Assembly: GCA_949825025.1 (NCBI GenBank)
Contig: OX463782.1
Coordinates: 27,754,759-27,818,758 of the forward strand
DNA length: 64,000 nt
Reading direction: 5' to 3'
Source: Siphlonurus alternatus
Taxonomy: Eukaryota > Arthropoda > Insecta > Ephemeroptera > Siphlonuridae
Shown here: one piece after another, positions 10,551-24,100 of the stretch
How the letters are laid out: every line of letters begins with the position of its first letter
How positions within the stretch are numbered: position 1 is the first letter of the stretch
Notes under the pieces: generated by a model
Database searches by the model: none
What the model saw: the letters and a program-made list of their open reading frames with translations, nothing else
Told to the model about the DNA's origin: nothing
Program-made: the position numbers and the translations under genes

Positions 10551-13500
10551 GTATGCATAAATTCATCTCTTAACTTTGTCTAGTTAATCACATGGTTTTT
10601 TAGTATGCCTACTGTGTATAATATTAAAATTTAGGTAAAATAATGGTATGCATTCCTTTATAATGGATACATTTTTTGTATATAATTTATGCAGAGAACT
10701 GTGATGATGGGGTGTATCATATATATAAGCCGTGTAAGCTTTTGCCCATGTTATTTAATTACTACAGGCAGTCTATTAGACAAGTATGTCTTACAATATA
10801 TATCACCAGGCATTCTTAATCTATTCAAAATCTCCGTAGTTAGATATGTGTATGCATACTATGTGCATACAGCATGATATGACATACAATGTAAAACCGT
10901 ATATTTGATGCTTAATTGTATGCATGGCATATCTCCATGAGAGAAACAGACAGAAACATCAGGAAAACAAGCTAGTTGTATGAGCCATAGTATGTACACA
11001 CACTGCACAGTAAAGTTGTTCTATAATCACCATTCCAACAGCTGCAGCAACAACCATTGATTGCTCTAATATGTATCTATTCTACAACCTTGAATCACTG
11101 TAAAGTGTGTCAGTTATTTCATGGCTGTTAGCCAGAAGCTTTTCGATGGTACAGGGGTGAACGTGACTAACTCGAAATGACAAATGACGCTGCTTTGCCA
11201 GACAGATTTGACACATCACACTCTCATTTACAGTACGTCCTCTACTACCGTTCTGGTAGTTTAATAATAATATAGAACCCAAATAATAAATTGAAAACAA
11301 AACATGTATACAGAATATAAATATACCATTACTTAGATATTAACTGTTGTTTTAATTATTTCAGTTCTCGTGCTGGCATGCATCCTGAAAAGGAGAGAAG
11401 AAATCAAATGAATGGAGGAAGTACATCCAAACATAAATCTAAATCCTCTCCTAAATCTCCCCTGGGTAATTGGTTCAACAACAACAAGCCTCCCTATGCT
11501 GATAGAAGTTTCAATTATTCTGACTCTTACATGGGTCCCGGCTACAGCTCTATGATGGGACTTGCTCCCGACCCCTTGCCTCGGGGTCTTGCTCAGTCAT
11601 ACATGTACCAATCGTCTCCCCTGTATGAGCCCTCCTTCCACCACCCTGGTCTCTCTGCCGAGCCCTCCTCCCTCCCTATGTTCCCCCACGCTCCGTGGTC
11701 CACCCCGTCCAGACAGAGACCAAGAATGCCTGCCCCTGCGTGGGATGTCTGGTCAAGTGCATACGCCCCTGCCACGCAACATAGGAACTTCGGCAGGAAC
11801 CCAGCTCTGAACACAGGTAGGAAAAGTTGTTTTAAATCCTGCAACAGTGGAGAGTCTATACACAGACCTAGTGCTGTATGTAATAACTACTGTACTAAGA
11901 AATAAATAACAAACTTCATTAAAAATATATTTAAAATAGTGCGTGATGATGCACTTTTAAGATAAAATGGTTATCAGTTTATTTAAAATTTAAACTACAA
12001 TGTAATGGTGTTTATTGTCACTATCATCATAGAAAAAAAAACTTTAATATTATGATATAAAATTGTGTCTATTGTCCGGTACTTTAATGTACAGTATGTA
12101 ATTACTTGAGCTGCCTTAATTTTCTATGCACATTCACATTCATTTTCTAGTTTTTTTTTTTTTTTTTTTTACAGAGCAATTCAAGTAATTACATACACAA
12201 AAATAATTTTGTTTATTACACATGTTAGCACCCATAGCCAAATTTGGCCAATGTCCAAAGAAATTAGCCAAAGCTAGATTTTTATTTCTTATTTATTTAT
12301 TTTATTATTTTTTTTTTTTTACGTACACCAAATTAATTTTATTGTAATCATGATTAAATTTATCACAGTACCCGGTACTTCACCCAAACTCATTATTAAC
12401 TTATTGTTTTTAAACAATCTGACAGTGAACTTTTGCACCATCCTCTTAATCATGTATGTAACTCTGTTGTGCCACTTTACCATTGAGGTGTCATTTCCTT
12501 GCTAAACACACCACTTTATTACAGATCTATGGCCACAAGAAGAAGAGGACTTTGCCAGCCTGCCTCCAGTGTTCAACGACATCAAGTCTGCACCTACTCC
12601 AGCCAGGTCCAACCAGCGAAGGTTCAGTGACCCTGGTGTGGTGGTGCCGGAACCAGAGGGCAGCGGTGACGGCAGCTCGAGCAGTCCCGAGGAGGAGGAA
12701 GGGGACGTGGCGGCACAAAGCGGCCTGGTGCAGCGGCTACTGCTGGAGATGAGCGCCCTCAGAGAGACCAACCAGCGGCTGTTCCGAGAGCTGGACGAGA
12801 CCAGGTCCCAGCTGGAGGCCGCGAGGACACAGCAAGCATCGGGCTGGAGGAGACTTGGACCAGAGTACCAGCCAGGCATGCTCGCAGGTGAGACAGCATC
12901 GCCTGTGAGGGTGTAGTTCAAGTTGGGTTAGAAGCTAATAGTCCGATTCACATAGTAAAAGAAATACTGTATGTTACATGTATTAGGACTCTTAGTTTAG
13001 AAATTTGAAAAACATGGACAACTGCACTATGTATACAGTATACCCCAATAACTAAAGATAAGATAAAAGTCACTCAATTGCATAAATCAGGTCTAACTTT
13101 AAGCTTTAACTTTGTTGTTTTTAATTATTGTAACAATTAAAATTAACAAAGTTAAGTCTGGCTTCAAGTTAGACCTCATCTATGCAAAAAGTGAATTGCT
13201 CCTTTTCTGCCTAAAATTAAAGTAATTAAATGCACTATAACTAAATTACTTGAGACATAAGTAGTTTAGTTTTAAATGCAAATGTATTGAATACAAAAGT
13301 ATTGAGAGTTAGTTAAAGGTACTGTATACAAAGAAAAAAAAATGCAATAATTGACTAGTTAGACTTCTTTCTGCAGGGGGTCTTGTTATGATACAGTACC
13401 TTAAATCTAAATATTTGCCATTACAGTATACAAGCATGTCTATGTATATTGGTATATGATAGTACTGAATAAAATATTACTTCCAGAACAGCCATAAAGG

Positions 13501-16500
13501 AAAGAATAAAGATTCTAAAAATTTTAATATGAGGTCGGGACTCGTATATTCTAATTCTCGACACAGCTTCAGGTTTCAAACATAAACAGGAAACTCAAAA
13601 ACCTTTAACTTAGCTGACTCTATTATCTAAAATTTTTAATAATTACTGATCCTACATTTATTTTCTTGAACTGCATGTACTTTGATTAAAATTTCATTAA
13701 ACACTTTTTATTTAAATGAAATCAATGAATAAATTAAATAAAATTTTGTATTCTCATAAGACTACTTACTATAACTTGACTCTGTATAAATTTGCATTAC
13801 TTGGTTGCATCACTTCACACTTTATCTTTTCAAAGAAATCTTAATAAACATATTCCTAGGAAGTTTGTGTGTAAAACTATATAATGTTGAATATATAGTA
13901 TAATCTTTAATGTGTACTTCATATTAAACTGCTGTATGATGCATACAGTCGAGTATAATGTATATTATATTAGATGCAGATTGTACGCAGTAAATATATA
14001 TGCATTATGCATCATTTTTTATATATTTATATTATAGATATGGCATCTTATTCATAAATCTCATCTCATGAATTATTCTGAATCTGACGTGACCCATTTA
14101 TACTGAACATTACTTAAGACTAAAATTTAAATAATCTTGCTCCTCTTGTATTTTATTAATTGTATCTCAAATAGTACACATAGAAATTTAAATTAAAAAA
14201 TATTGTTAGGTACTATGATTTGAGCTATACACCCTTTTATACATACTTTTTCCACTCCATCTTTCACTGTGGGGTGGTAGGGAATTTTTCTGTGTTATCT
14301 GTAAGTTTGTGATTCTTGTACTCTCACATGTACATTACAGTACCTTTCTTTGCTTACAGCATTAGTATTTACTTCAAACTGAAATAGTTGACTGTACTTA
14401 CTGTCAGCAGCTAACTAGGGGGTAAAAGTTGAGAGGATATTAAATTTACTAAAATTTAAATTTTTTAATACAGGTATTGATTACTCACAGATGTTGACTT
14501 AGAAAATACATATAACATGTAGTTTAAATGTGTTCTTCGTGCTAGATTATTCTATGTATTCTGAATTCCAATATTTTTAAATTGTATTATGGAGAAAATA
14601 AAGAAATCATTGTGCAAATTCAGTACTTTACTTTTCATTTTTAATATTTTCTGATACTTATTTTACAGTAACTGCCTGCAGTAGATTGTCTTGTGAGCTA
14701 ATTTCCTCTCACGATGGTGTGCAGACATGGTGCGGGAGGTGCGAGAGGCGTCCAGGATCAGGGAGGAGGCCATGATGTCCCGACTGCGGCTCGCCACTGC
14801 TGGCCTTGCTGATCAGGCAGACGGTCTTCGCTCCCCCCTCGGATCTCAGGTGACGTACCTAGCACAATGAAATCATCTTCCCAATGTAGTAATAAAATTA
14901 GAGTCACACTAATTTACTCATGAATTTGTTTTGAAAACCTTTCACTTGATTTTTATGTGTTTTAAATTATTACTATAGTCAAAAAATTAAACTGAATATA
15001 TTTTTACGGTTGTACAGTTACCCTGCTCAATCTCTGAACATTTTCACTTATTTTTTAAGGTACTCTTAATTTTTATTTTATTTGGGAAAATGGTAATTCT
15101 TATTACCTCTGACAAATTTGCAAAATTGCATATGTCTGCAGATTGGTCTGCCTCGAAATGTGCTCTTGATTTAACACTGCATAGAGAAAAATATGTACTT
15201 GCTGTCATCATTTTTTTTTTTTTTTTTTGCCAGGAACCTTGGTGTAGACCTGCAGATCTACACCATCCATTAATATTGATGTAAAAAAAAATCCAGTCTA
15301 TTTGAAAAATTATTCATTGTTTTTTAACAAATATATATAAACTTTTTTTATTCCTCACTAGACACTCTAAATCTGTACAACCACACCTAATAAGTTACCT
15401 CTGCTGAGGAAACATTAAAAATATTGTAAAATAATTTTAGTATACTAAAAATGCTTACAGATAGCAAACTCATACTGCAAGGAGTAACAATATAAGGTCT
15501 GAAAAAAATAATAATAATAATAATTAAAAATACTTTTGCAATAGATTGGGTATTTCAAGTTAAAAATTTCTCATGCTGTGTGTCCCTGTGTGTAGAATAT
15601 TCTCCGCCTGATGAACTAATCGTTAAGTACTATAATACTAATATATTTTTTTGCATTCTTATTTTACAGGCTTTTATTCCAAAGAGAGCCAGTCTTGAGA
15701 TGGCAGAACTAAGGGTGAGTTGAAGCAATAAATTTTGGGGGGCAGATAGAGGGATTAAAAGAGACTGCTCAGTGAACAGTGTGAGAGTCACACTTCATTC
15801 ATTTTACTTTCCGACTAGCAGCAAACGTGTTTGATTGACCAAGTTTTGTAGAGAAATTTACAGTATTGTCCACCTACATTCAGTTGATTCAGTAAGGTAT
15901 TATGGATTGAGGCTGAAAAGCTTGGAAGAAGGCTTAACATTTTCTCTCAGTCGACGTCCTGAAGAAAATTCACAGATTTCAATCTGTTATTATTTAAGTA
16001 TAATTATAAACTTTCGAGCCTCTCAGCACACTAAAGAGGAAACTATTTCATGAAGCAATGACCCTAGAATCATATATTATGCCCTCCCAATATCATCATC
16101 AATCATCAATCAATGATTGATCATCATTTGATGATTGCCCTGATATTGACAAATGGGATCAATATGTGCCACCTTGGTGCATAGTATTTTTCGATCGTCT
16201 AGCATTGCTGAGATACTTTATATTGCAAAAAAATGTTACCACTCTGTACTAGAGGTCTGCACAGGCCTGATCTCTGAGCCCCAACCTGTTCTGGTGGCTA
16301 CTGCACTTGGCCCGGGCTTTTGATTTGGAGCCCCAGAAAGCACTTTTGGGAACGATGTTGTAAGTTCATGCAGCCATTAATTGGCAAACAACAACACTTT
16401 TTAATTAATTGTCTTTTGCAGATTTTGTATGACTTTGCGATATTAAGCATATGAAACAAAGGATCTCTACTTAATATGCTGTATTTGTTCAAATGCTTTG

Positions 16501-18157
16501 ATTAATTTTTAGGTTTGTTGTTCTTGTATTATAATAGCATTTTCAGGCACAGATCCGGGGAGGTGGGGGGGGGGGGCTGCCCTCCCCCCCCCCTCCCCCC
16601 GAAATATTCAATCATCAAACAATCTGGGCAATATAAGCATTTCCCCCACTACAAATTTTTTATTTAACATTGACTTTTTGGAACAGCCCACCCCGAATTT
16701 TTTTTTATTATTATTATTTCTGGCATTTGTCATTTAGAGACCACCTTTAAAAAAAATGTGTGCCGTAATATGTGTCGTCTGGAAACTTTTGTTACCTCTA
16801 AGTGATAGCTCTGCTAGAATGTCTGGTCTGCAGTTGTATTGTCTTGATTATGCGGACTGTACAGGCCAGATGACTGTCCTTGAGTATCATCACGAATCAA
16901 CAACTATATACTGGAGGACGGCCTAGAACAACTTATTGAAGAACCTCGATACTCGACATTTCTCGCCAACCTTCGGGGAAGTCCGCTAAATGAGCCTCGT
17001 GCTCGGGTGGTTTCTTTGAAGACGTCAAAGATTTGACAGCTTGACAGATTTGACAGATGGCTAATAAAGCGGCATCTTTGATCGCGGTATCTTTGTAGCT
17101 GACTCTAGGCCAATCAAATGCGCTAGAAAAGTCAACGTCGTGACGTCACTGGGTTAAGGAAATGTCAGTCGGTTGGCCGCAAAAAAGTTAGGTCGTCCTC
17201 TTAGTAAATAGTTCTTGATCACGAATTGAGACCATTTCAAATAATCAGTGCTGTGGAATAATACTTAGTAAAAAAATTTTGCTAATAGATGGCAGCATGT
17301 ATCTGTTCCCGTCTTACTATCCAGTAATGGTTCAAGTCTGTGCTATGAGATGGCGCCTCTAGTAGCTTTCATATTTTAGAGCGGTTCTAAATATGAAATT
17401 AATAAAATAATTAAGCAATAATTTTGCCTTATCGTTTTTATTGAGAAGCAGTCCCATGAAACGTAATTTACAGATTTAAAGTAAATGAAAAATATGTACC
17501 TCAGTTTTAATTAACTTTTTGCGACCTTTAATTAGCTAAATTGTTATTTTTTTAAGAGTTTAATTTACAAAACGCATTATTCAGACCTATTATAATCCAT
17601 GAATATATCAGGTAGGGTATATAATTATATATTTTCTTGCTAGTTTTTTTTTTTTTTTAGTATGCATACTTCTGAAAAAAAAAAAAAGAAAATTGCGTGT
17701 GTGTATTTTTTTAAACAGTAAAGTATGAAAATTTACTAAAATTATATTCTAAATATGTTTTAATACATACATATTATAATATAATCATTTCGATTGTAAC
17801 TCGTATTTATATTCCATATTATTTTCCAATGATTGATATTTTATTTAATTAGCTTGAGGGCTTGAAAATGAGCTTGTCGATCTAAATGAGTTTAAATGTG
17901 ATAACATCCCTTTTTTTTTATTACGATGAAGAATAACATTATACGATGATTGTGGCTCTGTATATACTCGAACAGTACGCGGTGTTTGGAAGGGAGGTAT
18001 ATATATATTCTATGTACTCGGTAGTAGCAGCAAGCTATTGGGGTAAAAGTTAGGTAAATTTACTCAGGAAACATCAGCGAACGAACGAAAGCAAGCAAGC
18101 AAGCGATAGCACCAGTTCACTTGTTATATAAAACGCCAAAACCTACTACTATTCATA

Positions 18158-18210
<53 letters not shown>

Positions 18211-21115
18211 CTTGAGGGCTTGACGATATGGCAGGAGGTTATATATAGGGGGTATAGAGAGTAGCTCGATCATTTCGAGTATATATCAGGAGAGAAAAAC
18301 AAATTTAATCTTTATAAGCGCTGGTATATAGACATAACTATACGTTCAGAGATGGGTTATATAGGAGGAGAGTTTTGATGGCAGCCTATATCACACGGGA
18401 TACAAAAAAAAAAATAAAAAGTAACTATATTATATGAACACGACGAGCTTTTTAACTGCTGTTTGCTACTACTTATATATTTTACATCTCATATGTCTAT
18501 ATAGCAATTGGTTTCTCTTAACACTAGCACAAATATTTGCCTTTATATAACTCTCATTCTATATAGTGAACTGTGAATTTTATTATATAACTAATAGATA
18601 AATGAGATCGTATTATATGTAGATTAACTTTATATACATAAAAAATATTTAACGAGGATAAGATTAAATTATTTTTATGAAGTAAATAAAAAAATTATTA
18701 TATATGATTTTTTTTATTATTATTATTCAAGTGTATTTTTAATTATGTTTACACAGCAAGCTATAAAGTGATTGCAATATGAGCAATTAATGTTATGTCT
18801 ACATATAGAATCATTTTAATCATTTTTATATATTATAACATTTATTTTTTTTTTCTGCAAGTGAAATATATTAAATATTTTACTCAAACGATGATTACGA
18901 TGAATACTTCTTTCGTGTTAAGGGTAAGATAACGCCACCAATGTTAAAAAAAATCCCTCACACAAAAATTCTGAAAAAAAAAAATAAAATGTTCTCCTCT
19001 ACACCCCCTATCAGTAGCTAAAATATCAGGTATACCTGGTATACAAATACGATCTAGTTTTGGAATTATGGATTTTTAAAGTTGACTACTTTAACATGGA
19101 GAAATGGAACTTCCATGTTAAATTAGCCAACTTTAAAAATTCATAACTCAAAAACTAAATCGTTTTTGTACACCTGATATTTTAGCTACTGATAGGGCGT
19201 ATAGAGGAGAACATTTTTTCATAATTTTTGTGTGAAGATTTTTTTTTTTTTTTAACATTGGTGGCGTTCGTTATCTTACCCTTAATACATACACGATTAC
19301 ATAATTTGGATAGTATTTTATTATAGAGATAAAAATTTTCTTATTAAAAATTATACCTGCTTGATTTATTTTCTTAAAGTAGAAACTTCATTTTTAAGAA
19401 ATCCGCGTTATCTTATACAGTATTCGTGTCTATGTTTATTAAAAATAAAAAATAAATAATGTAATAATTAATATGTAAAAAGCAGTATCGTACGAAAATT
19501 TACTAATCTTATAGCTTTTTCAGATTCCTTATACATGGTAACGAATTTAAAATAAATACAAAGCAAAATTCAACCCCCCCCCCCATAATTAGAGCAAACT
19601 TTTTGATTGCCGTATTATAATTCTGGAAAATAATATTATAAGAAATTTTTTTTTTATATATTATATAAATTTGTTGATTTTATAGACATTCATATTTTAT
19701 ATGGAATTCTAAAAATAAATATTTAAAACAAAGATTATTTAATGATTAATAAATAATTTTATTTATATTTACTAACATAATATTTAACTATCTTTTTTTT
19801 TTTTTTTTTTTTTTCTTGTTTATATGTTCTTTACTACGTGTATATAGTTTTTGACTAACACTTAAAGTGGCGATCATAATATTAGCTCAAATATTAGGTT
19901 GTTACCATGCAGTATATAGACATACTAAAGTATAACATATAGAACAACCATATAGTACACATTATATAAGTATAGGAAGTGTACTAACATTGCTTACATA
20001 TACTGTTGGCTATGTCTATAGAACTGCAACCAAGCAAGTATATATAACAAGTCCCCCCTCCTCCCTCCCCATCAATTGATGGCCTTTTAGTATACTAGCG
20101 TATACATTTAGTATAAATATATATCCCTTCCACCTTATACTACTATCTCCACATGGTATATATATATAACAAACTCAAGTGTTTGAATCGACTCATACCA
20201 AAGAAAGACAGACACAATATTTGCACCGACAACGATGACTTTTTCACTGGTGTTTATAAAATATATATACACTTGGTCCTCCTATACTGCTGTTTCTATA
20301 TAAATTTCACTATATAGTATATATAAAGTTAGGTACACATTGATGCTTATATAAGTAAGCGCCCTCATCTTTAGTCTCCATCATATACAATGTGAGTTTA
20401 GTGACGATAACATCCCTTCAAAAATCAGTTGATCGTGCAGGCTCTGAATAATTTTGCATTTCAAATGCAGTTTTTTTTTATGTGAAGTGTTTGGAGAATA
20501 ATGTGCATCGTGTATATTTTATAATATGAGTTTTTCATGACTATAACCAATGTTAAATTTTAAGTTATCTTGCTCCTATATAGGCAAGTTCTTATACTTC
20601 AGAAAAGTGATTAGTGTTGCGTAATGTAGTGGCCTGCATGCCATGTGTGTCATATACATAGGGACTCGATGAAATGGCTCTAGACCTTATAAGTCACATA
20701 ATATAGGACTATAATGGTTTTGGATTATGCAACTTCAAAATGTATATTGTATTGGACTAGTTACTTCATACGCACCAGCCAAAGTGTATGAACCTTATCA
20801 GCTGTATAGACAGTTTAATCTTCAACACATCATATTTAATTGATTCATTTATTTAATATAAATATTTTTTAAATTAAATTATATTTTACAAAAACAGTAG
20901 TCAGAAATTTTATTTTCCACATTAAAATGCATCAATATTATAGGCATGTGCTGCATCATTAATATATAACGATAATGATGCTGTTTTATAATCATTTGAA
21001 AGTAATGAGAGAATATTGAGTGTTTTTTTTTATTATTTTATTTTTTTAATTGAGTATCGACCTCAAAATTGTTTACTATACAGAAATAGATAGAAAGTGA
21101 AAAGTTATGCTACTC

Positions 21116-21146
<31 letters not shown>

Positions 21147-24100
21147 CAGATTTTTTAGAGTCCGGGAACTATATTTTTTAAAAATTATTGAAAGTATACA
21201 GAAAAAGTGACGCCTCTTGACTCTCTTAATAAAAAGATAGGAGCTAAAAGGAGCGTGGGTTCGAACCCAACCTTGGCAAAAAAAAAATTAGCAATAGTTC
21301 CGGGGCTCTAAAAAATGTGAAAAAAAAATCAGAGTGGCATAACTTTGCACCCTCTATCCATTTTTGCAATAAAAAATTTTGAGGTCGATTAATCCAAGTC
21401 ACGGAAATTTTTAAATAATTTTTAACTTGTTAACAAATGGTTTTCATACTTTTAATTTAATTAAGTGCCAAATTCATTAACAAATTACACTATCAAATTA
21501 TATGATTTTATAAATATTTTAAATTAATAAACCAAATCGTATCAACATTTTCATTCACGAGGCTCGTCGTCAGCCTCGAACTCGGCCCCTCACCTTGATG
21601 AGCTCCATCATTGTCCTCCTCCACCTCTCCGGACGTTGCAGCAGCGGCCATTGTTGTTTTAAGTAGAGATTTTTTTCCTCCTCTTGTTTTATTTTAGTTC
21701 TCTAGCAGCAAAGGCAAGCAAAGCAGAGTCAGGTTACACGAGTCTAGGTTTGCTATTGGTTAGAGTGCGGCCAGAGGGATTGTCAATATTGGTGCTTGTA
21801 AGTGGATGGATTCTCTTCTCTGCTGTCTCATCAACAATATGGCAGCAGCTGAGAGATCGGGTTTCCTTAGACGATCATGTGACCCAGCAACCCCCCCTCT
21901 CTCCATTAGCTCCATATATACGACCCTGCTGCATCCTGCTAGCCGCCGCAGCAATGTTTGCCCATGAGCGATGGATGTCCTCCTGTCATATGTGAAGGGG
22001 ACACACCCATTTTCTCTAGACCACCAACGAAGTTGTTGTTGTGCACTATAGGAAACCAAAATTTGAGCCATTTTGATATAGTATAATGTATAACTATATA
22101 TAAATTACATAGTAATGTATATACGATTTTTACAGAATTTTCATTTTTTTTTTTTTTTTTTTTTTTTTTGTAATTGTATTATCTTTCAAAATAAATGGGT
22201 GAAAGTATTTTTGAAATAATTAAAATTTGATTTTTTTAATTAAAACTTTTTTTTTTTTTTTTTTTTTACAAGGATACACCCCTAAGAGCTTACAGCTCGC
22301 GGCGGGGTACTGGGTAGGGATAAGGTAGGGAACGGATATTGGCCACGGCCTGCATGCTTACGCGTCCCAGCATTCGCTGAGGTGAGACTGAGGGAACCGT
22401 GGAAAACCTCAGTCAGGACGGACACCTCTACTTTTTTTCAGTGGACCAAAGCAATGTCCAAAGCCTGGGGAACCACACACAAGTGCATCACTGCACTGGG
22501 TGGAAAGCGAGATGAATTTACCCCAGGGAGGGAGCAGCGTATTTTTTACTTGAAACGGTCACCCATCCAAGTACTAACCACGCTCGACGTAGCCTGACTT
22601 CGGTGATCTAACGAGAACCGGTCAATGCACTGCGCCACGCTCGACCATATGGTCCTTTATCCAAATTAAAAAAAGGCGTGAAAAACCTAACATGTACCCG
22701 TTATTATTAAAATTAGTTTTATTAATTTAACGTTTAAAAAAATAACTATTAAAAGTTTTAAAATTTATTTATTACGTAAGATATTTTAATTGGGGGTTAA
22801 ATTTTAAAAAAAAAATCATAATTAATGACTGCATGATTGATGACTTTGCGTTTGATGCATGCAATCAGTGTATTATCATAACCTTCGATTTTGTTTATAC
22901 CTATATAATTTTACATGATAGAGACTTCAATGCATCGATGCGTGTTACGAATAATTAGTTTGCAAAACTCAAGCGGTGTGTAAATAATTGATACTATAAA
23001 AATTAAATGATTTAATGCTGTAATATTTTTTTTATCAGAAAGGCAATAATAAGTGTAATGAATTCCAACGATAAAGTGGTGACGACTAGAACAAATATTA
23101 TTGGCATCGATGATTACGTCTTCTTTGTTTTTCTTCAAGTCTGCGGGAGATTCTATTGACATCAATATCTCAAAATTGATTACCGCGCTTTTTTTTTTTA
23201 TCAATGAATTGTGCCACCGTATGTACATAGTGCGTAGTAATTTTTTTTATCAACTTCAACATTATCTCTTGTGTCTGGCCTTATAATCAAGATTATTATG
23301 CAATTATTATTATTAATTCAATGTATTAATCTAATGTTCTACATTTTGAAACGATGTTTATAATATACATGCCTTAACATGCATGATACTAATATATTTA
23401 ATATCACACCAATTTCAAACAATGTTATACGAGACCCGACTGCATGGCCGATGCCAGTAATTTTAACGCCTTCATATATATATAGTAATAGTATAGTATA
23501 TAGTGGGAGGTGTGGCGCAGTGCGCTTGACCGGGTCTCGTCAGATCACCGAAGTCAAGCAACGCCGCGCGTGGTTAGTAGTTGGATGGGTGACCATTTTC
23601 AACAAAAACCACGGTTCCCACCCAGGGGTAAAACGTTGCGCTTTTCCACTATGTGGTTCCCCTGGCTTTGGACCATTGCACTTCCGGTTCACTGACAAAA
23701 GCTGTAGCGTCCATCCTGGCTGAGGTTTCCACGTTTCCCTCAGCCGCAGGCAAATGCCGGGATGGATTTGCAAGGCCGTGGCCGCCCTCGTTCCAGAAGA
23801 GCCCGCGAAACGCTCAAGTTAGGGTTTCGGAAGGTTCGGGGTTTCAAAGTAGTGTTTAATTAGTAAATAGAAGTACCCAATAGGGTTTGATTAAAAACTA
23901 AAAAAAAAAAAATATATATAGTAAGATTATAAAGGTATACTTCAACTAATCTCAGCGATATACTAGAAATTTAGATACTCTGCATTTTCCCTAAAATTGT
24001 TTTAGGGTTGTTGTTTCTTTCCTTTCACAGGATGCAAAATCTCGTTCGGGCATTGCCTTTTTTTTGCACCCTCTTGGGCAGTATTTCATATAATTTGACT

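Larger units (their letters stand above)
10551..15669 (+). other. Introns 1-4 of the ten-exon gene
   Basis: Introns are 10551-11364, 11817-12524, 12888-14724 and 14850-15669. They are AT-rich. Intron 2 holds a small foldback element (12094-12196) and intron 3 another (13071-13195). Homopolymer T tracts lie at 12151-12171 and 15211-15228. I see no RNA gene or additional exon. Confidence 0.6.

Noticed and set aside
12502..12921. 139-codon minus-strand frame over exon 3
   Set aside because: Antisense of a GC-rich exon. The plus strand has matching splice phases and coiled-coil sense.
21684..22071. 103-codon frames on both strands
   Set aside because: They are mutually antisense in a GC-rich island, have no splice-compatible signals in phase with exons 5 and 6, and show no recognisable domain.
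22382..22597. 71-codon frame, repeated almost identically at 46682-46897
   Set aside because: Both lie in the antisense strand of 5S-derived SINE copies, so similarity reflects the repeat and not a gene family.
23379..23859. Overlapping plus-strand frames of 61-114 codons
   Set aside because: They fall inside SINE subfamily B.
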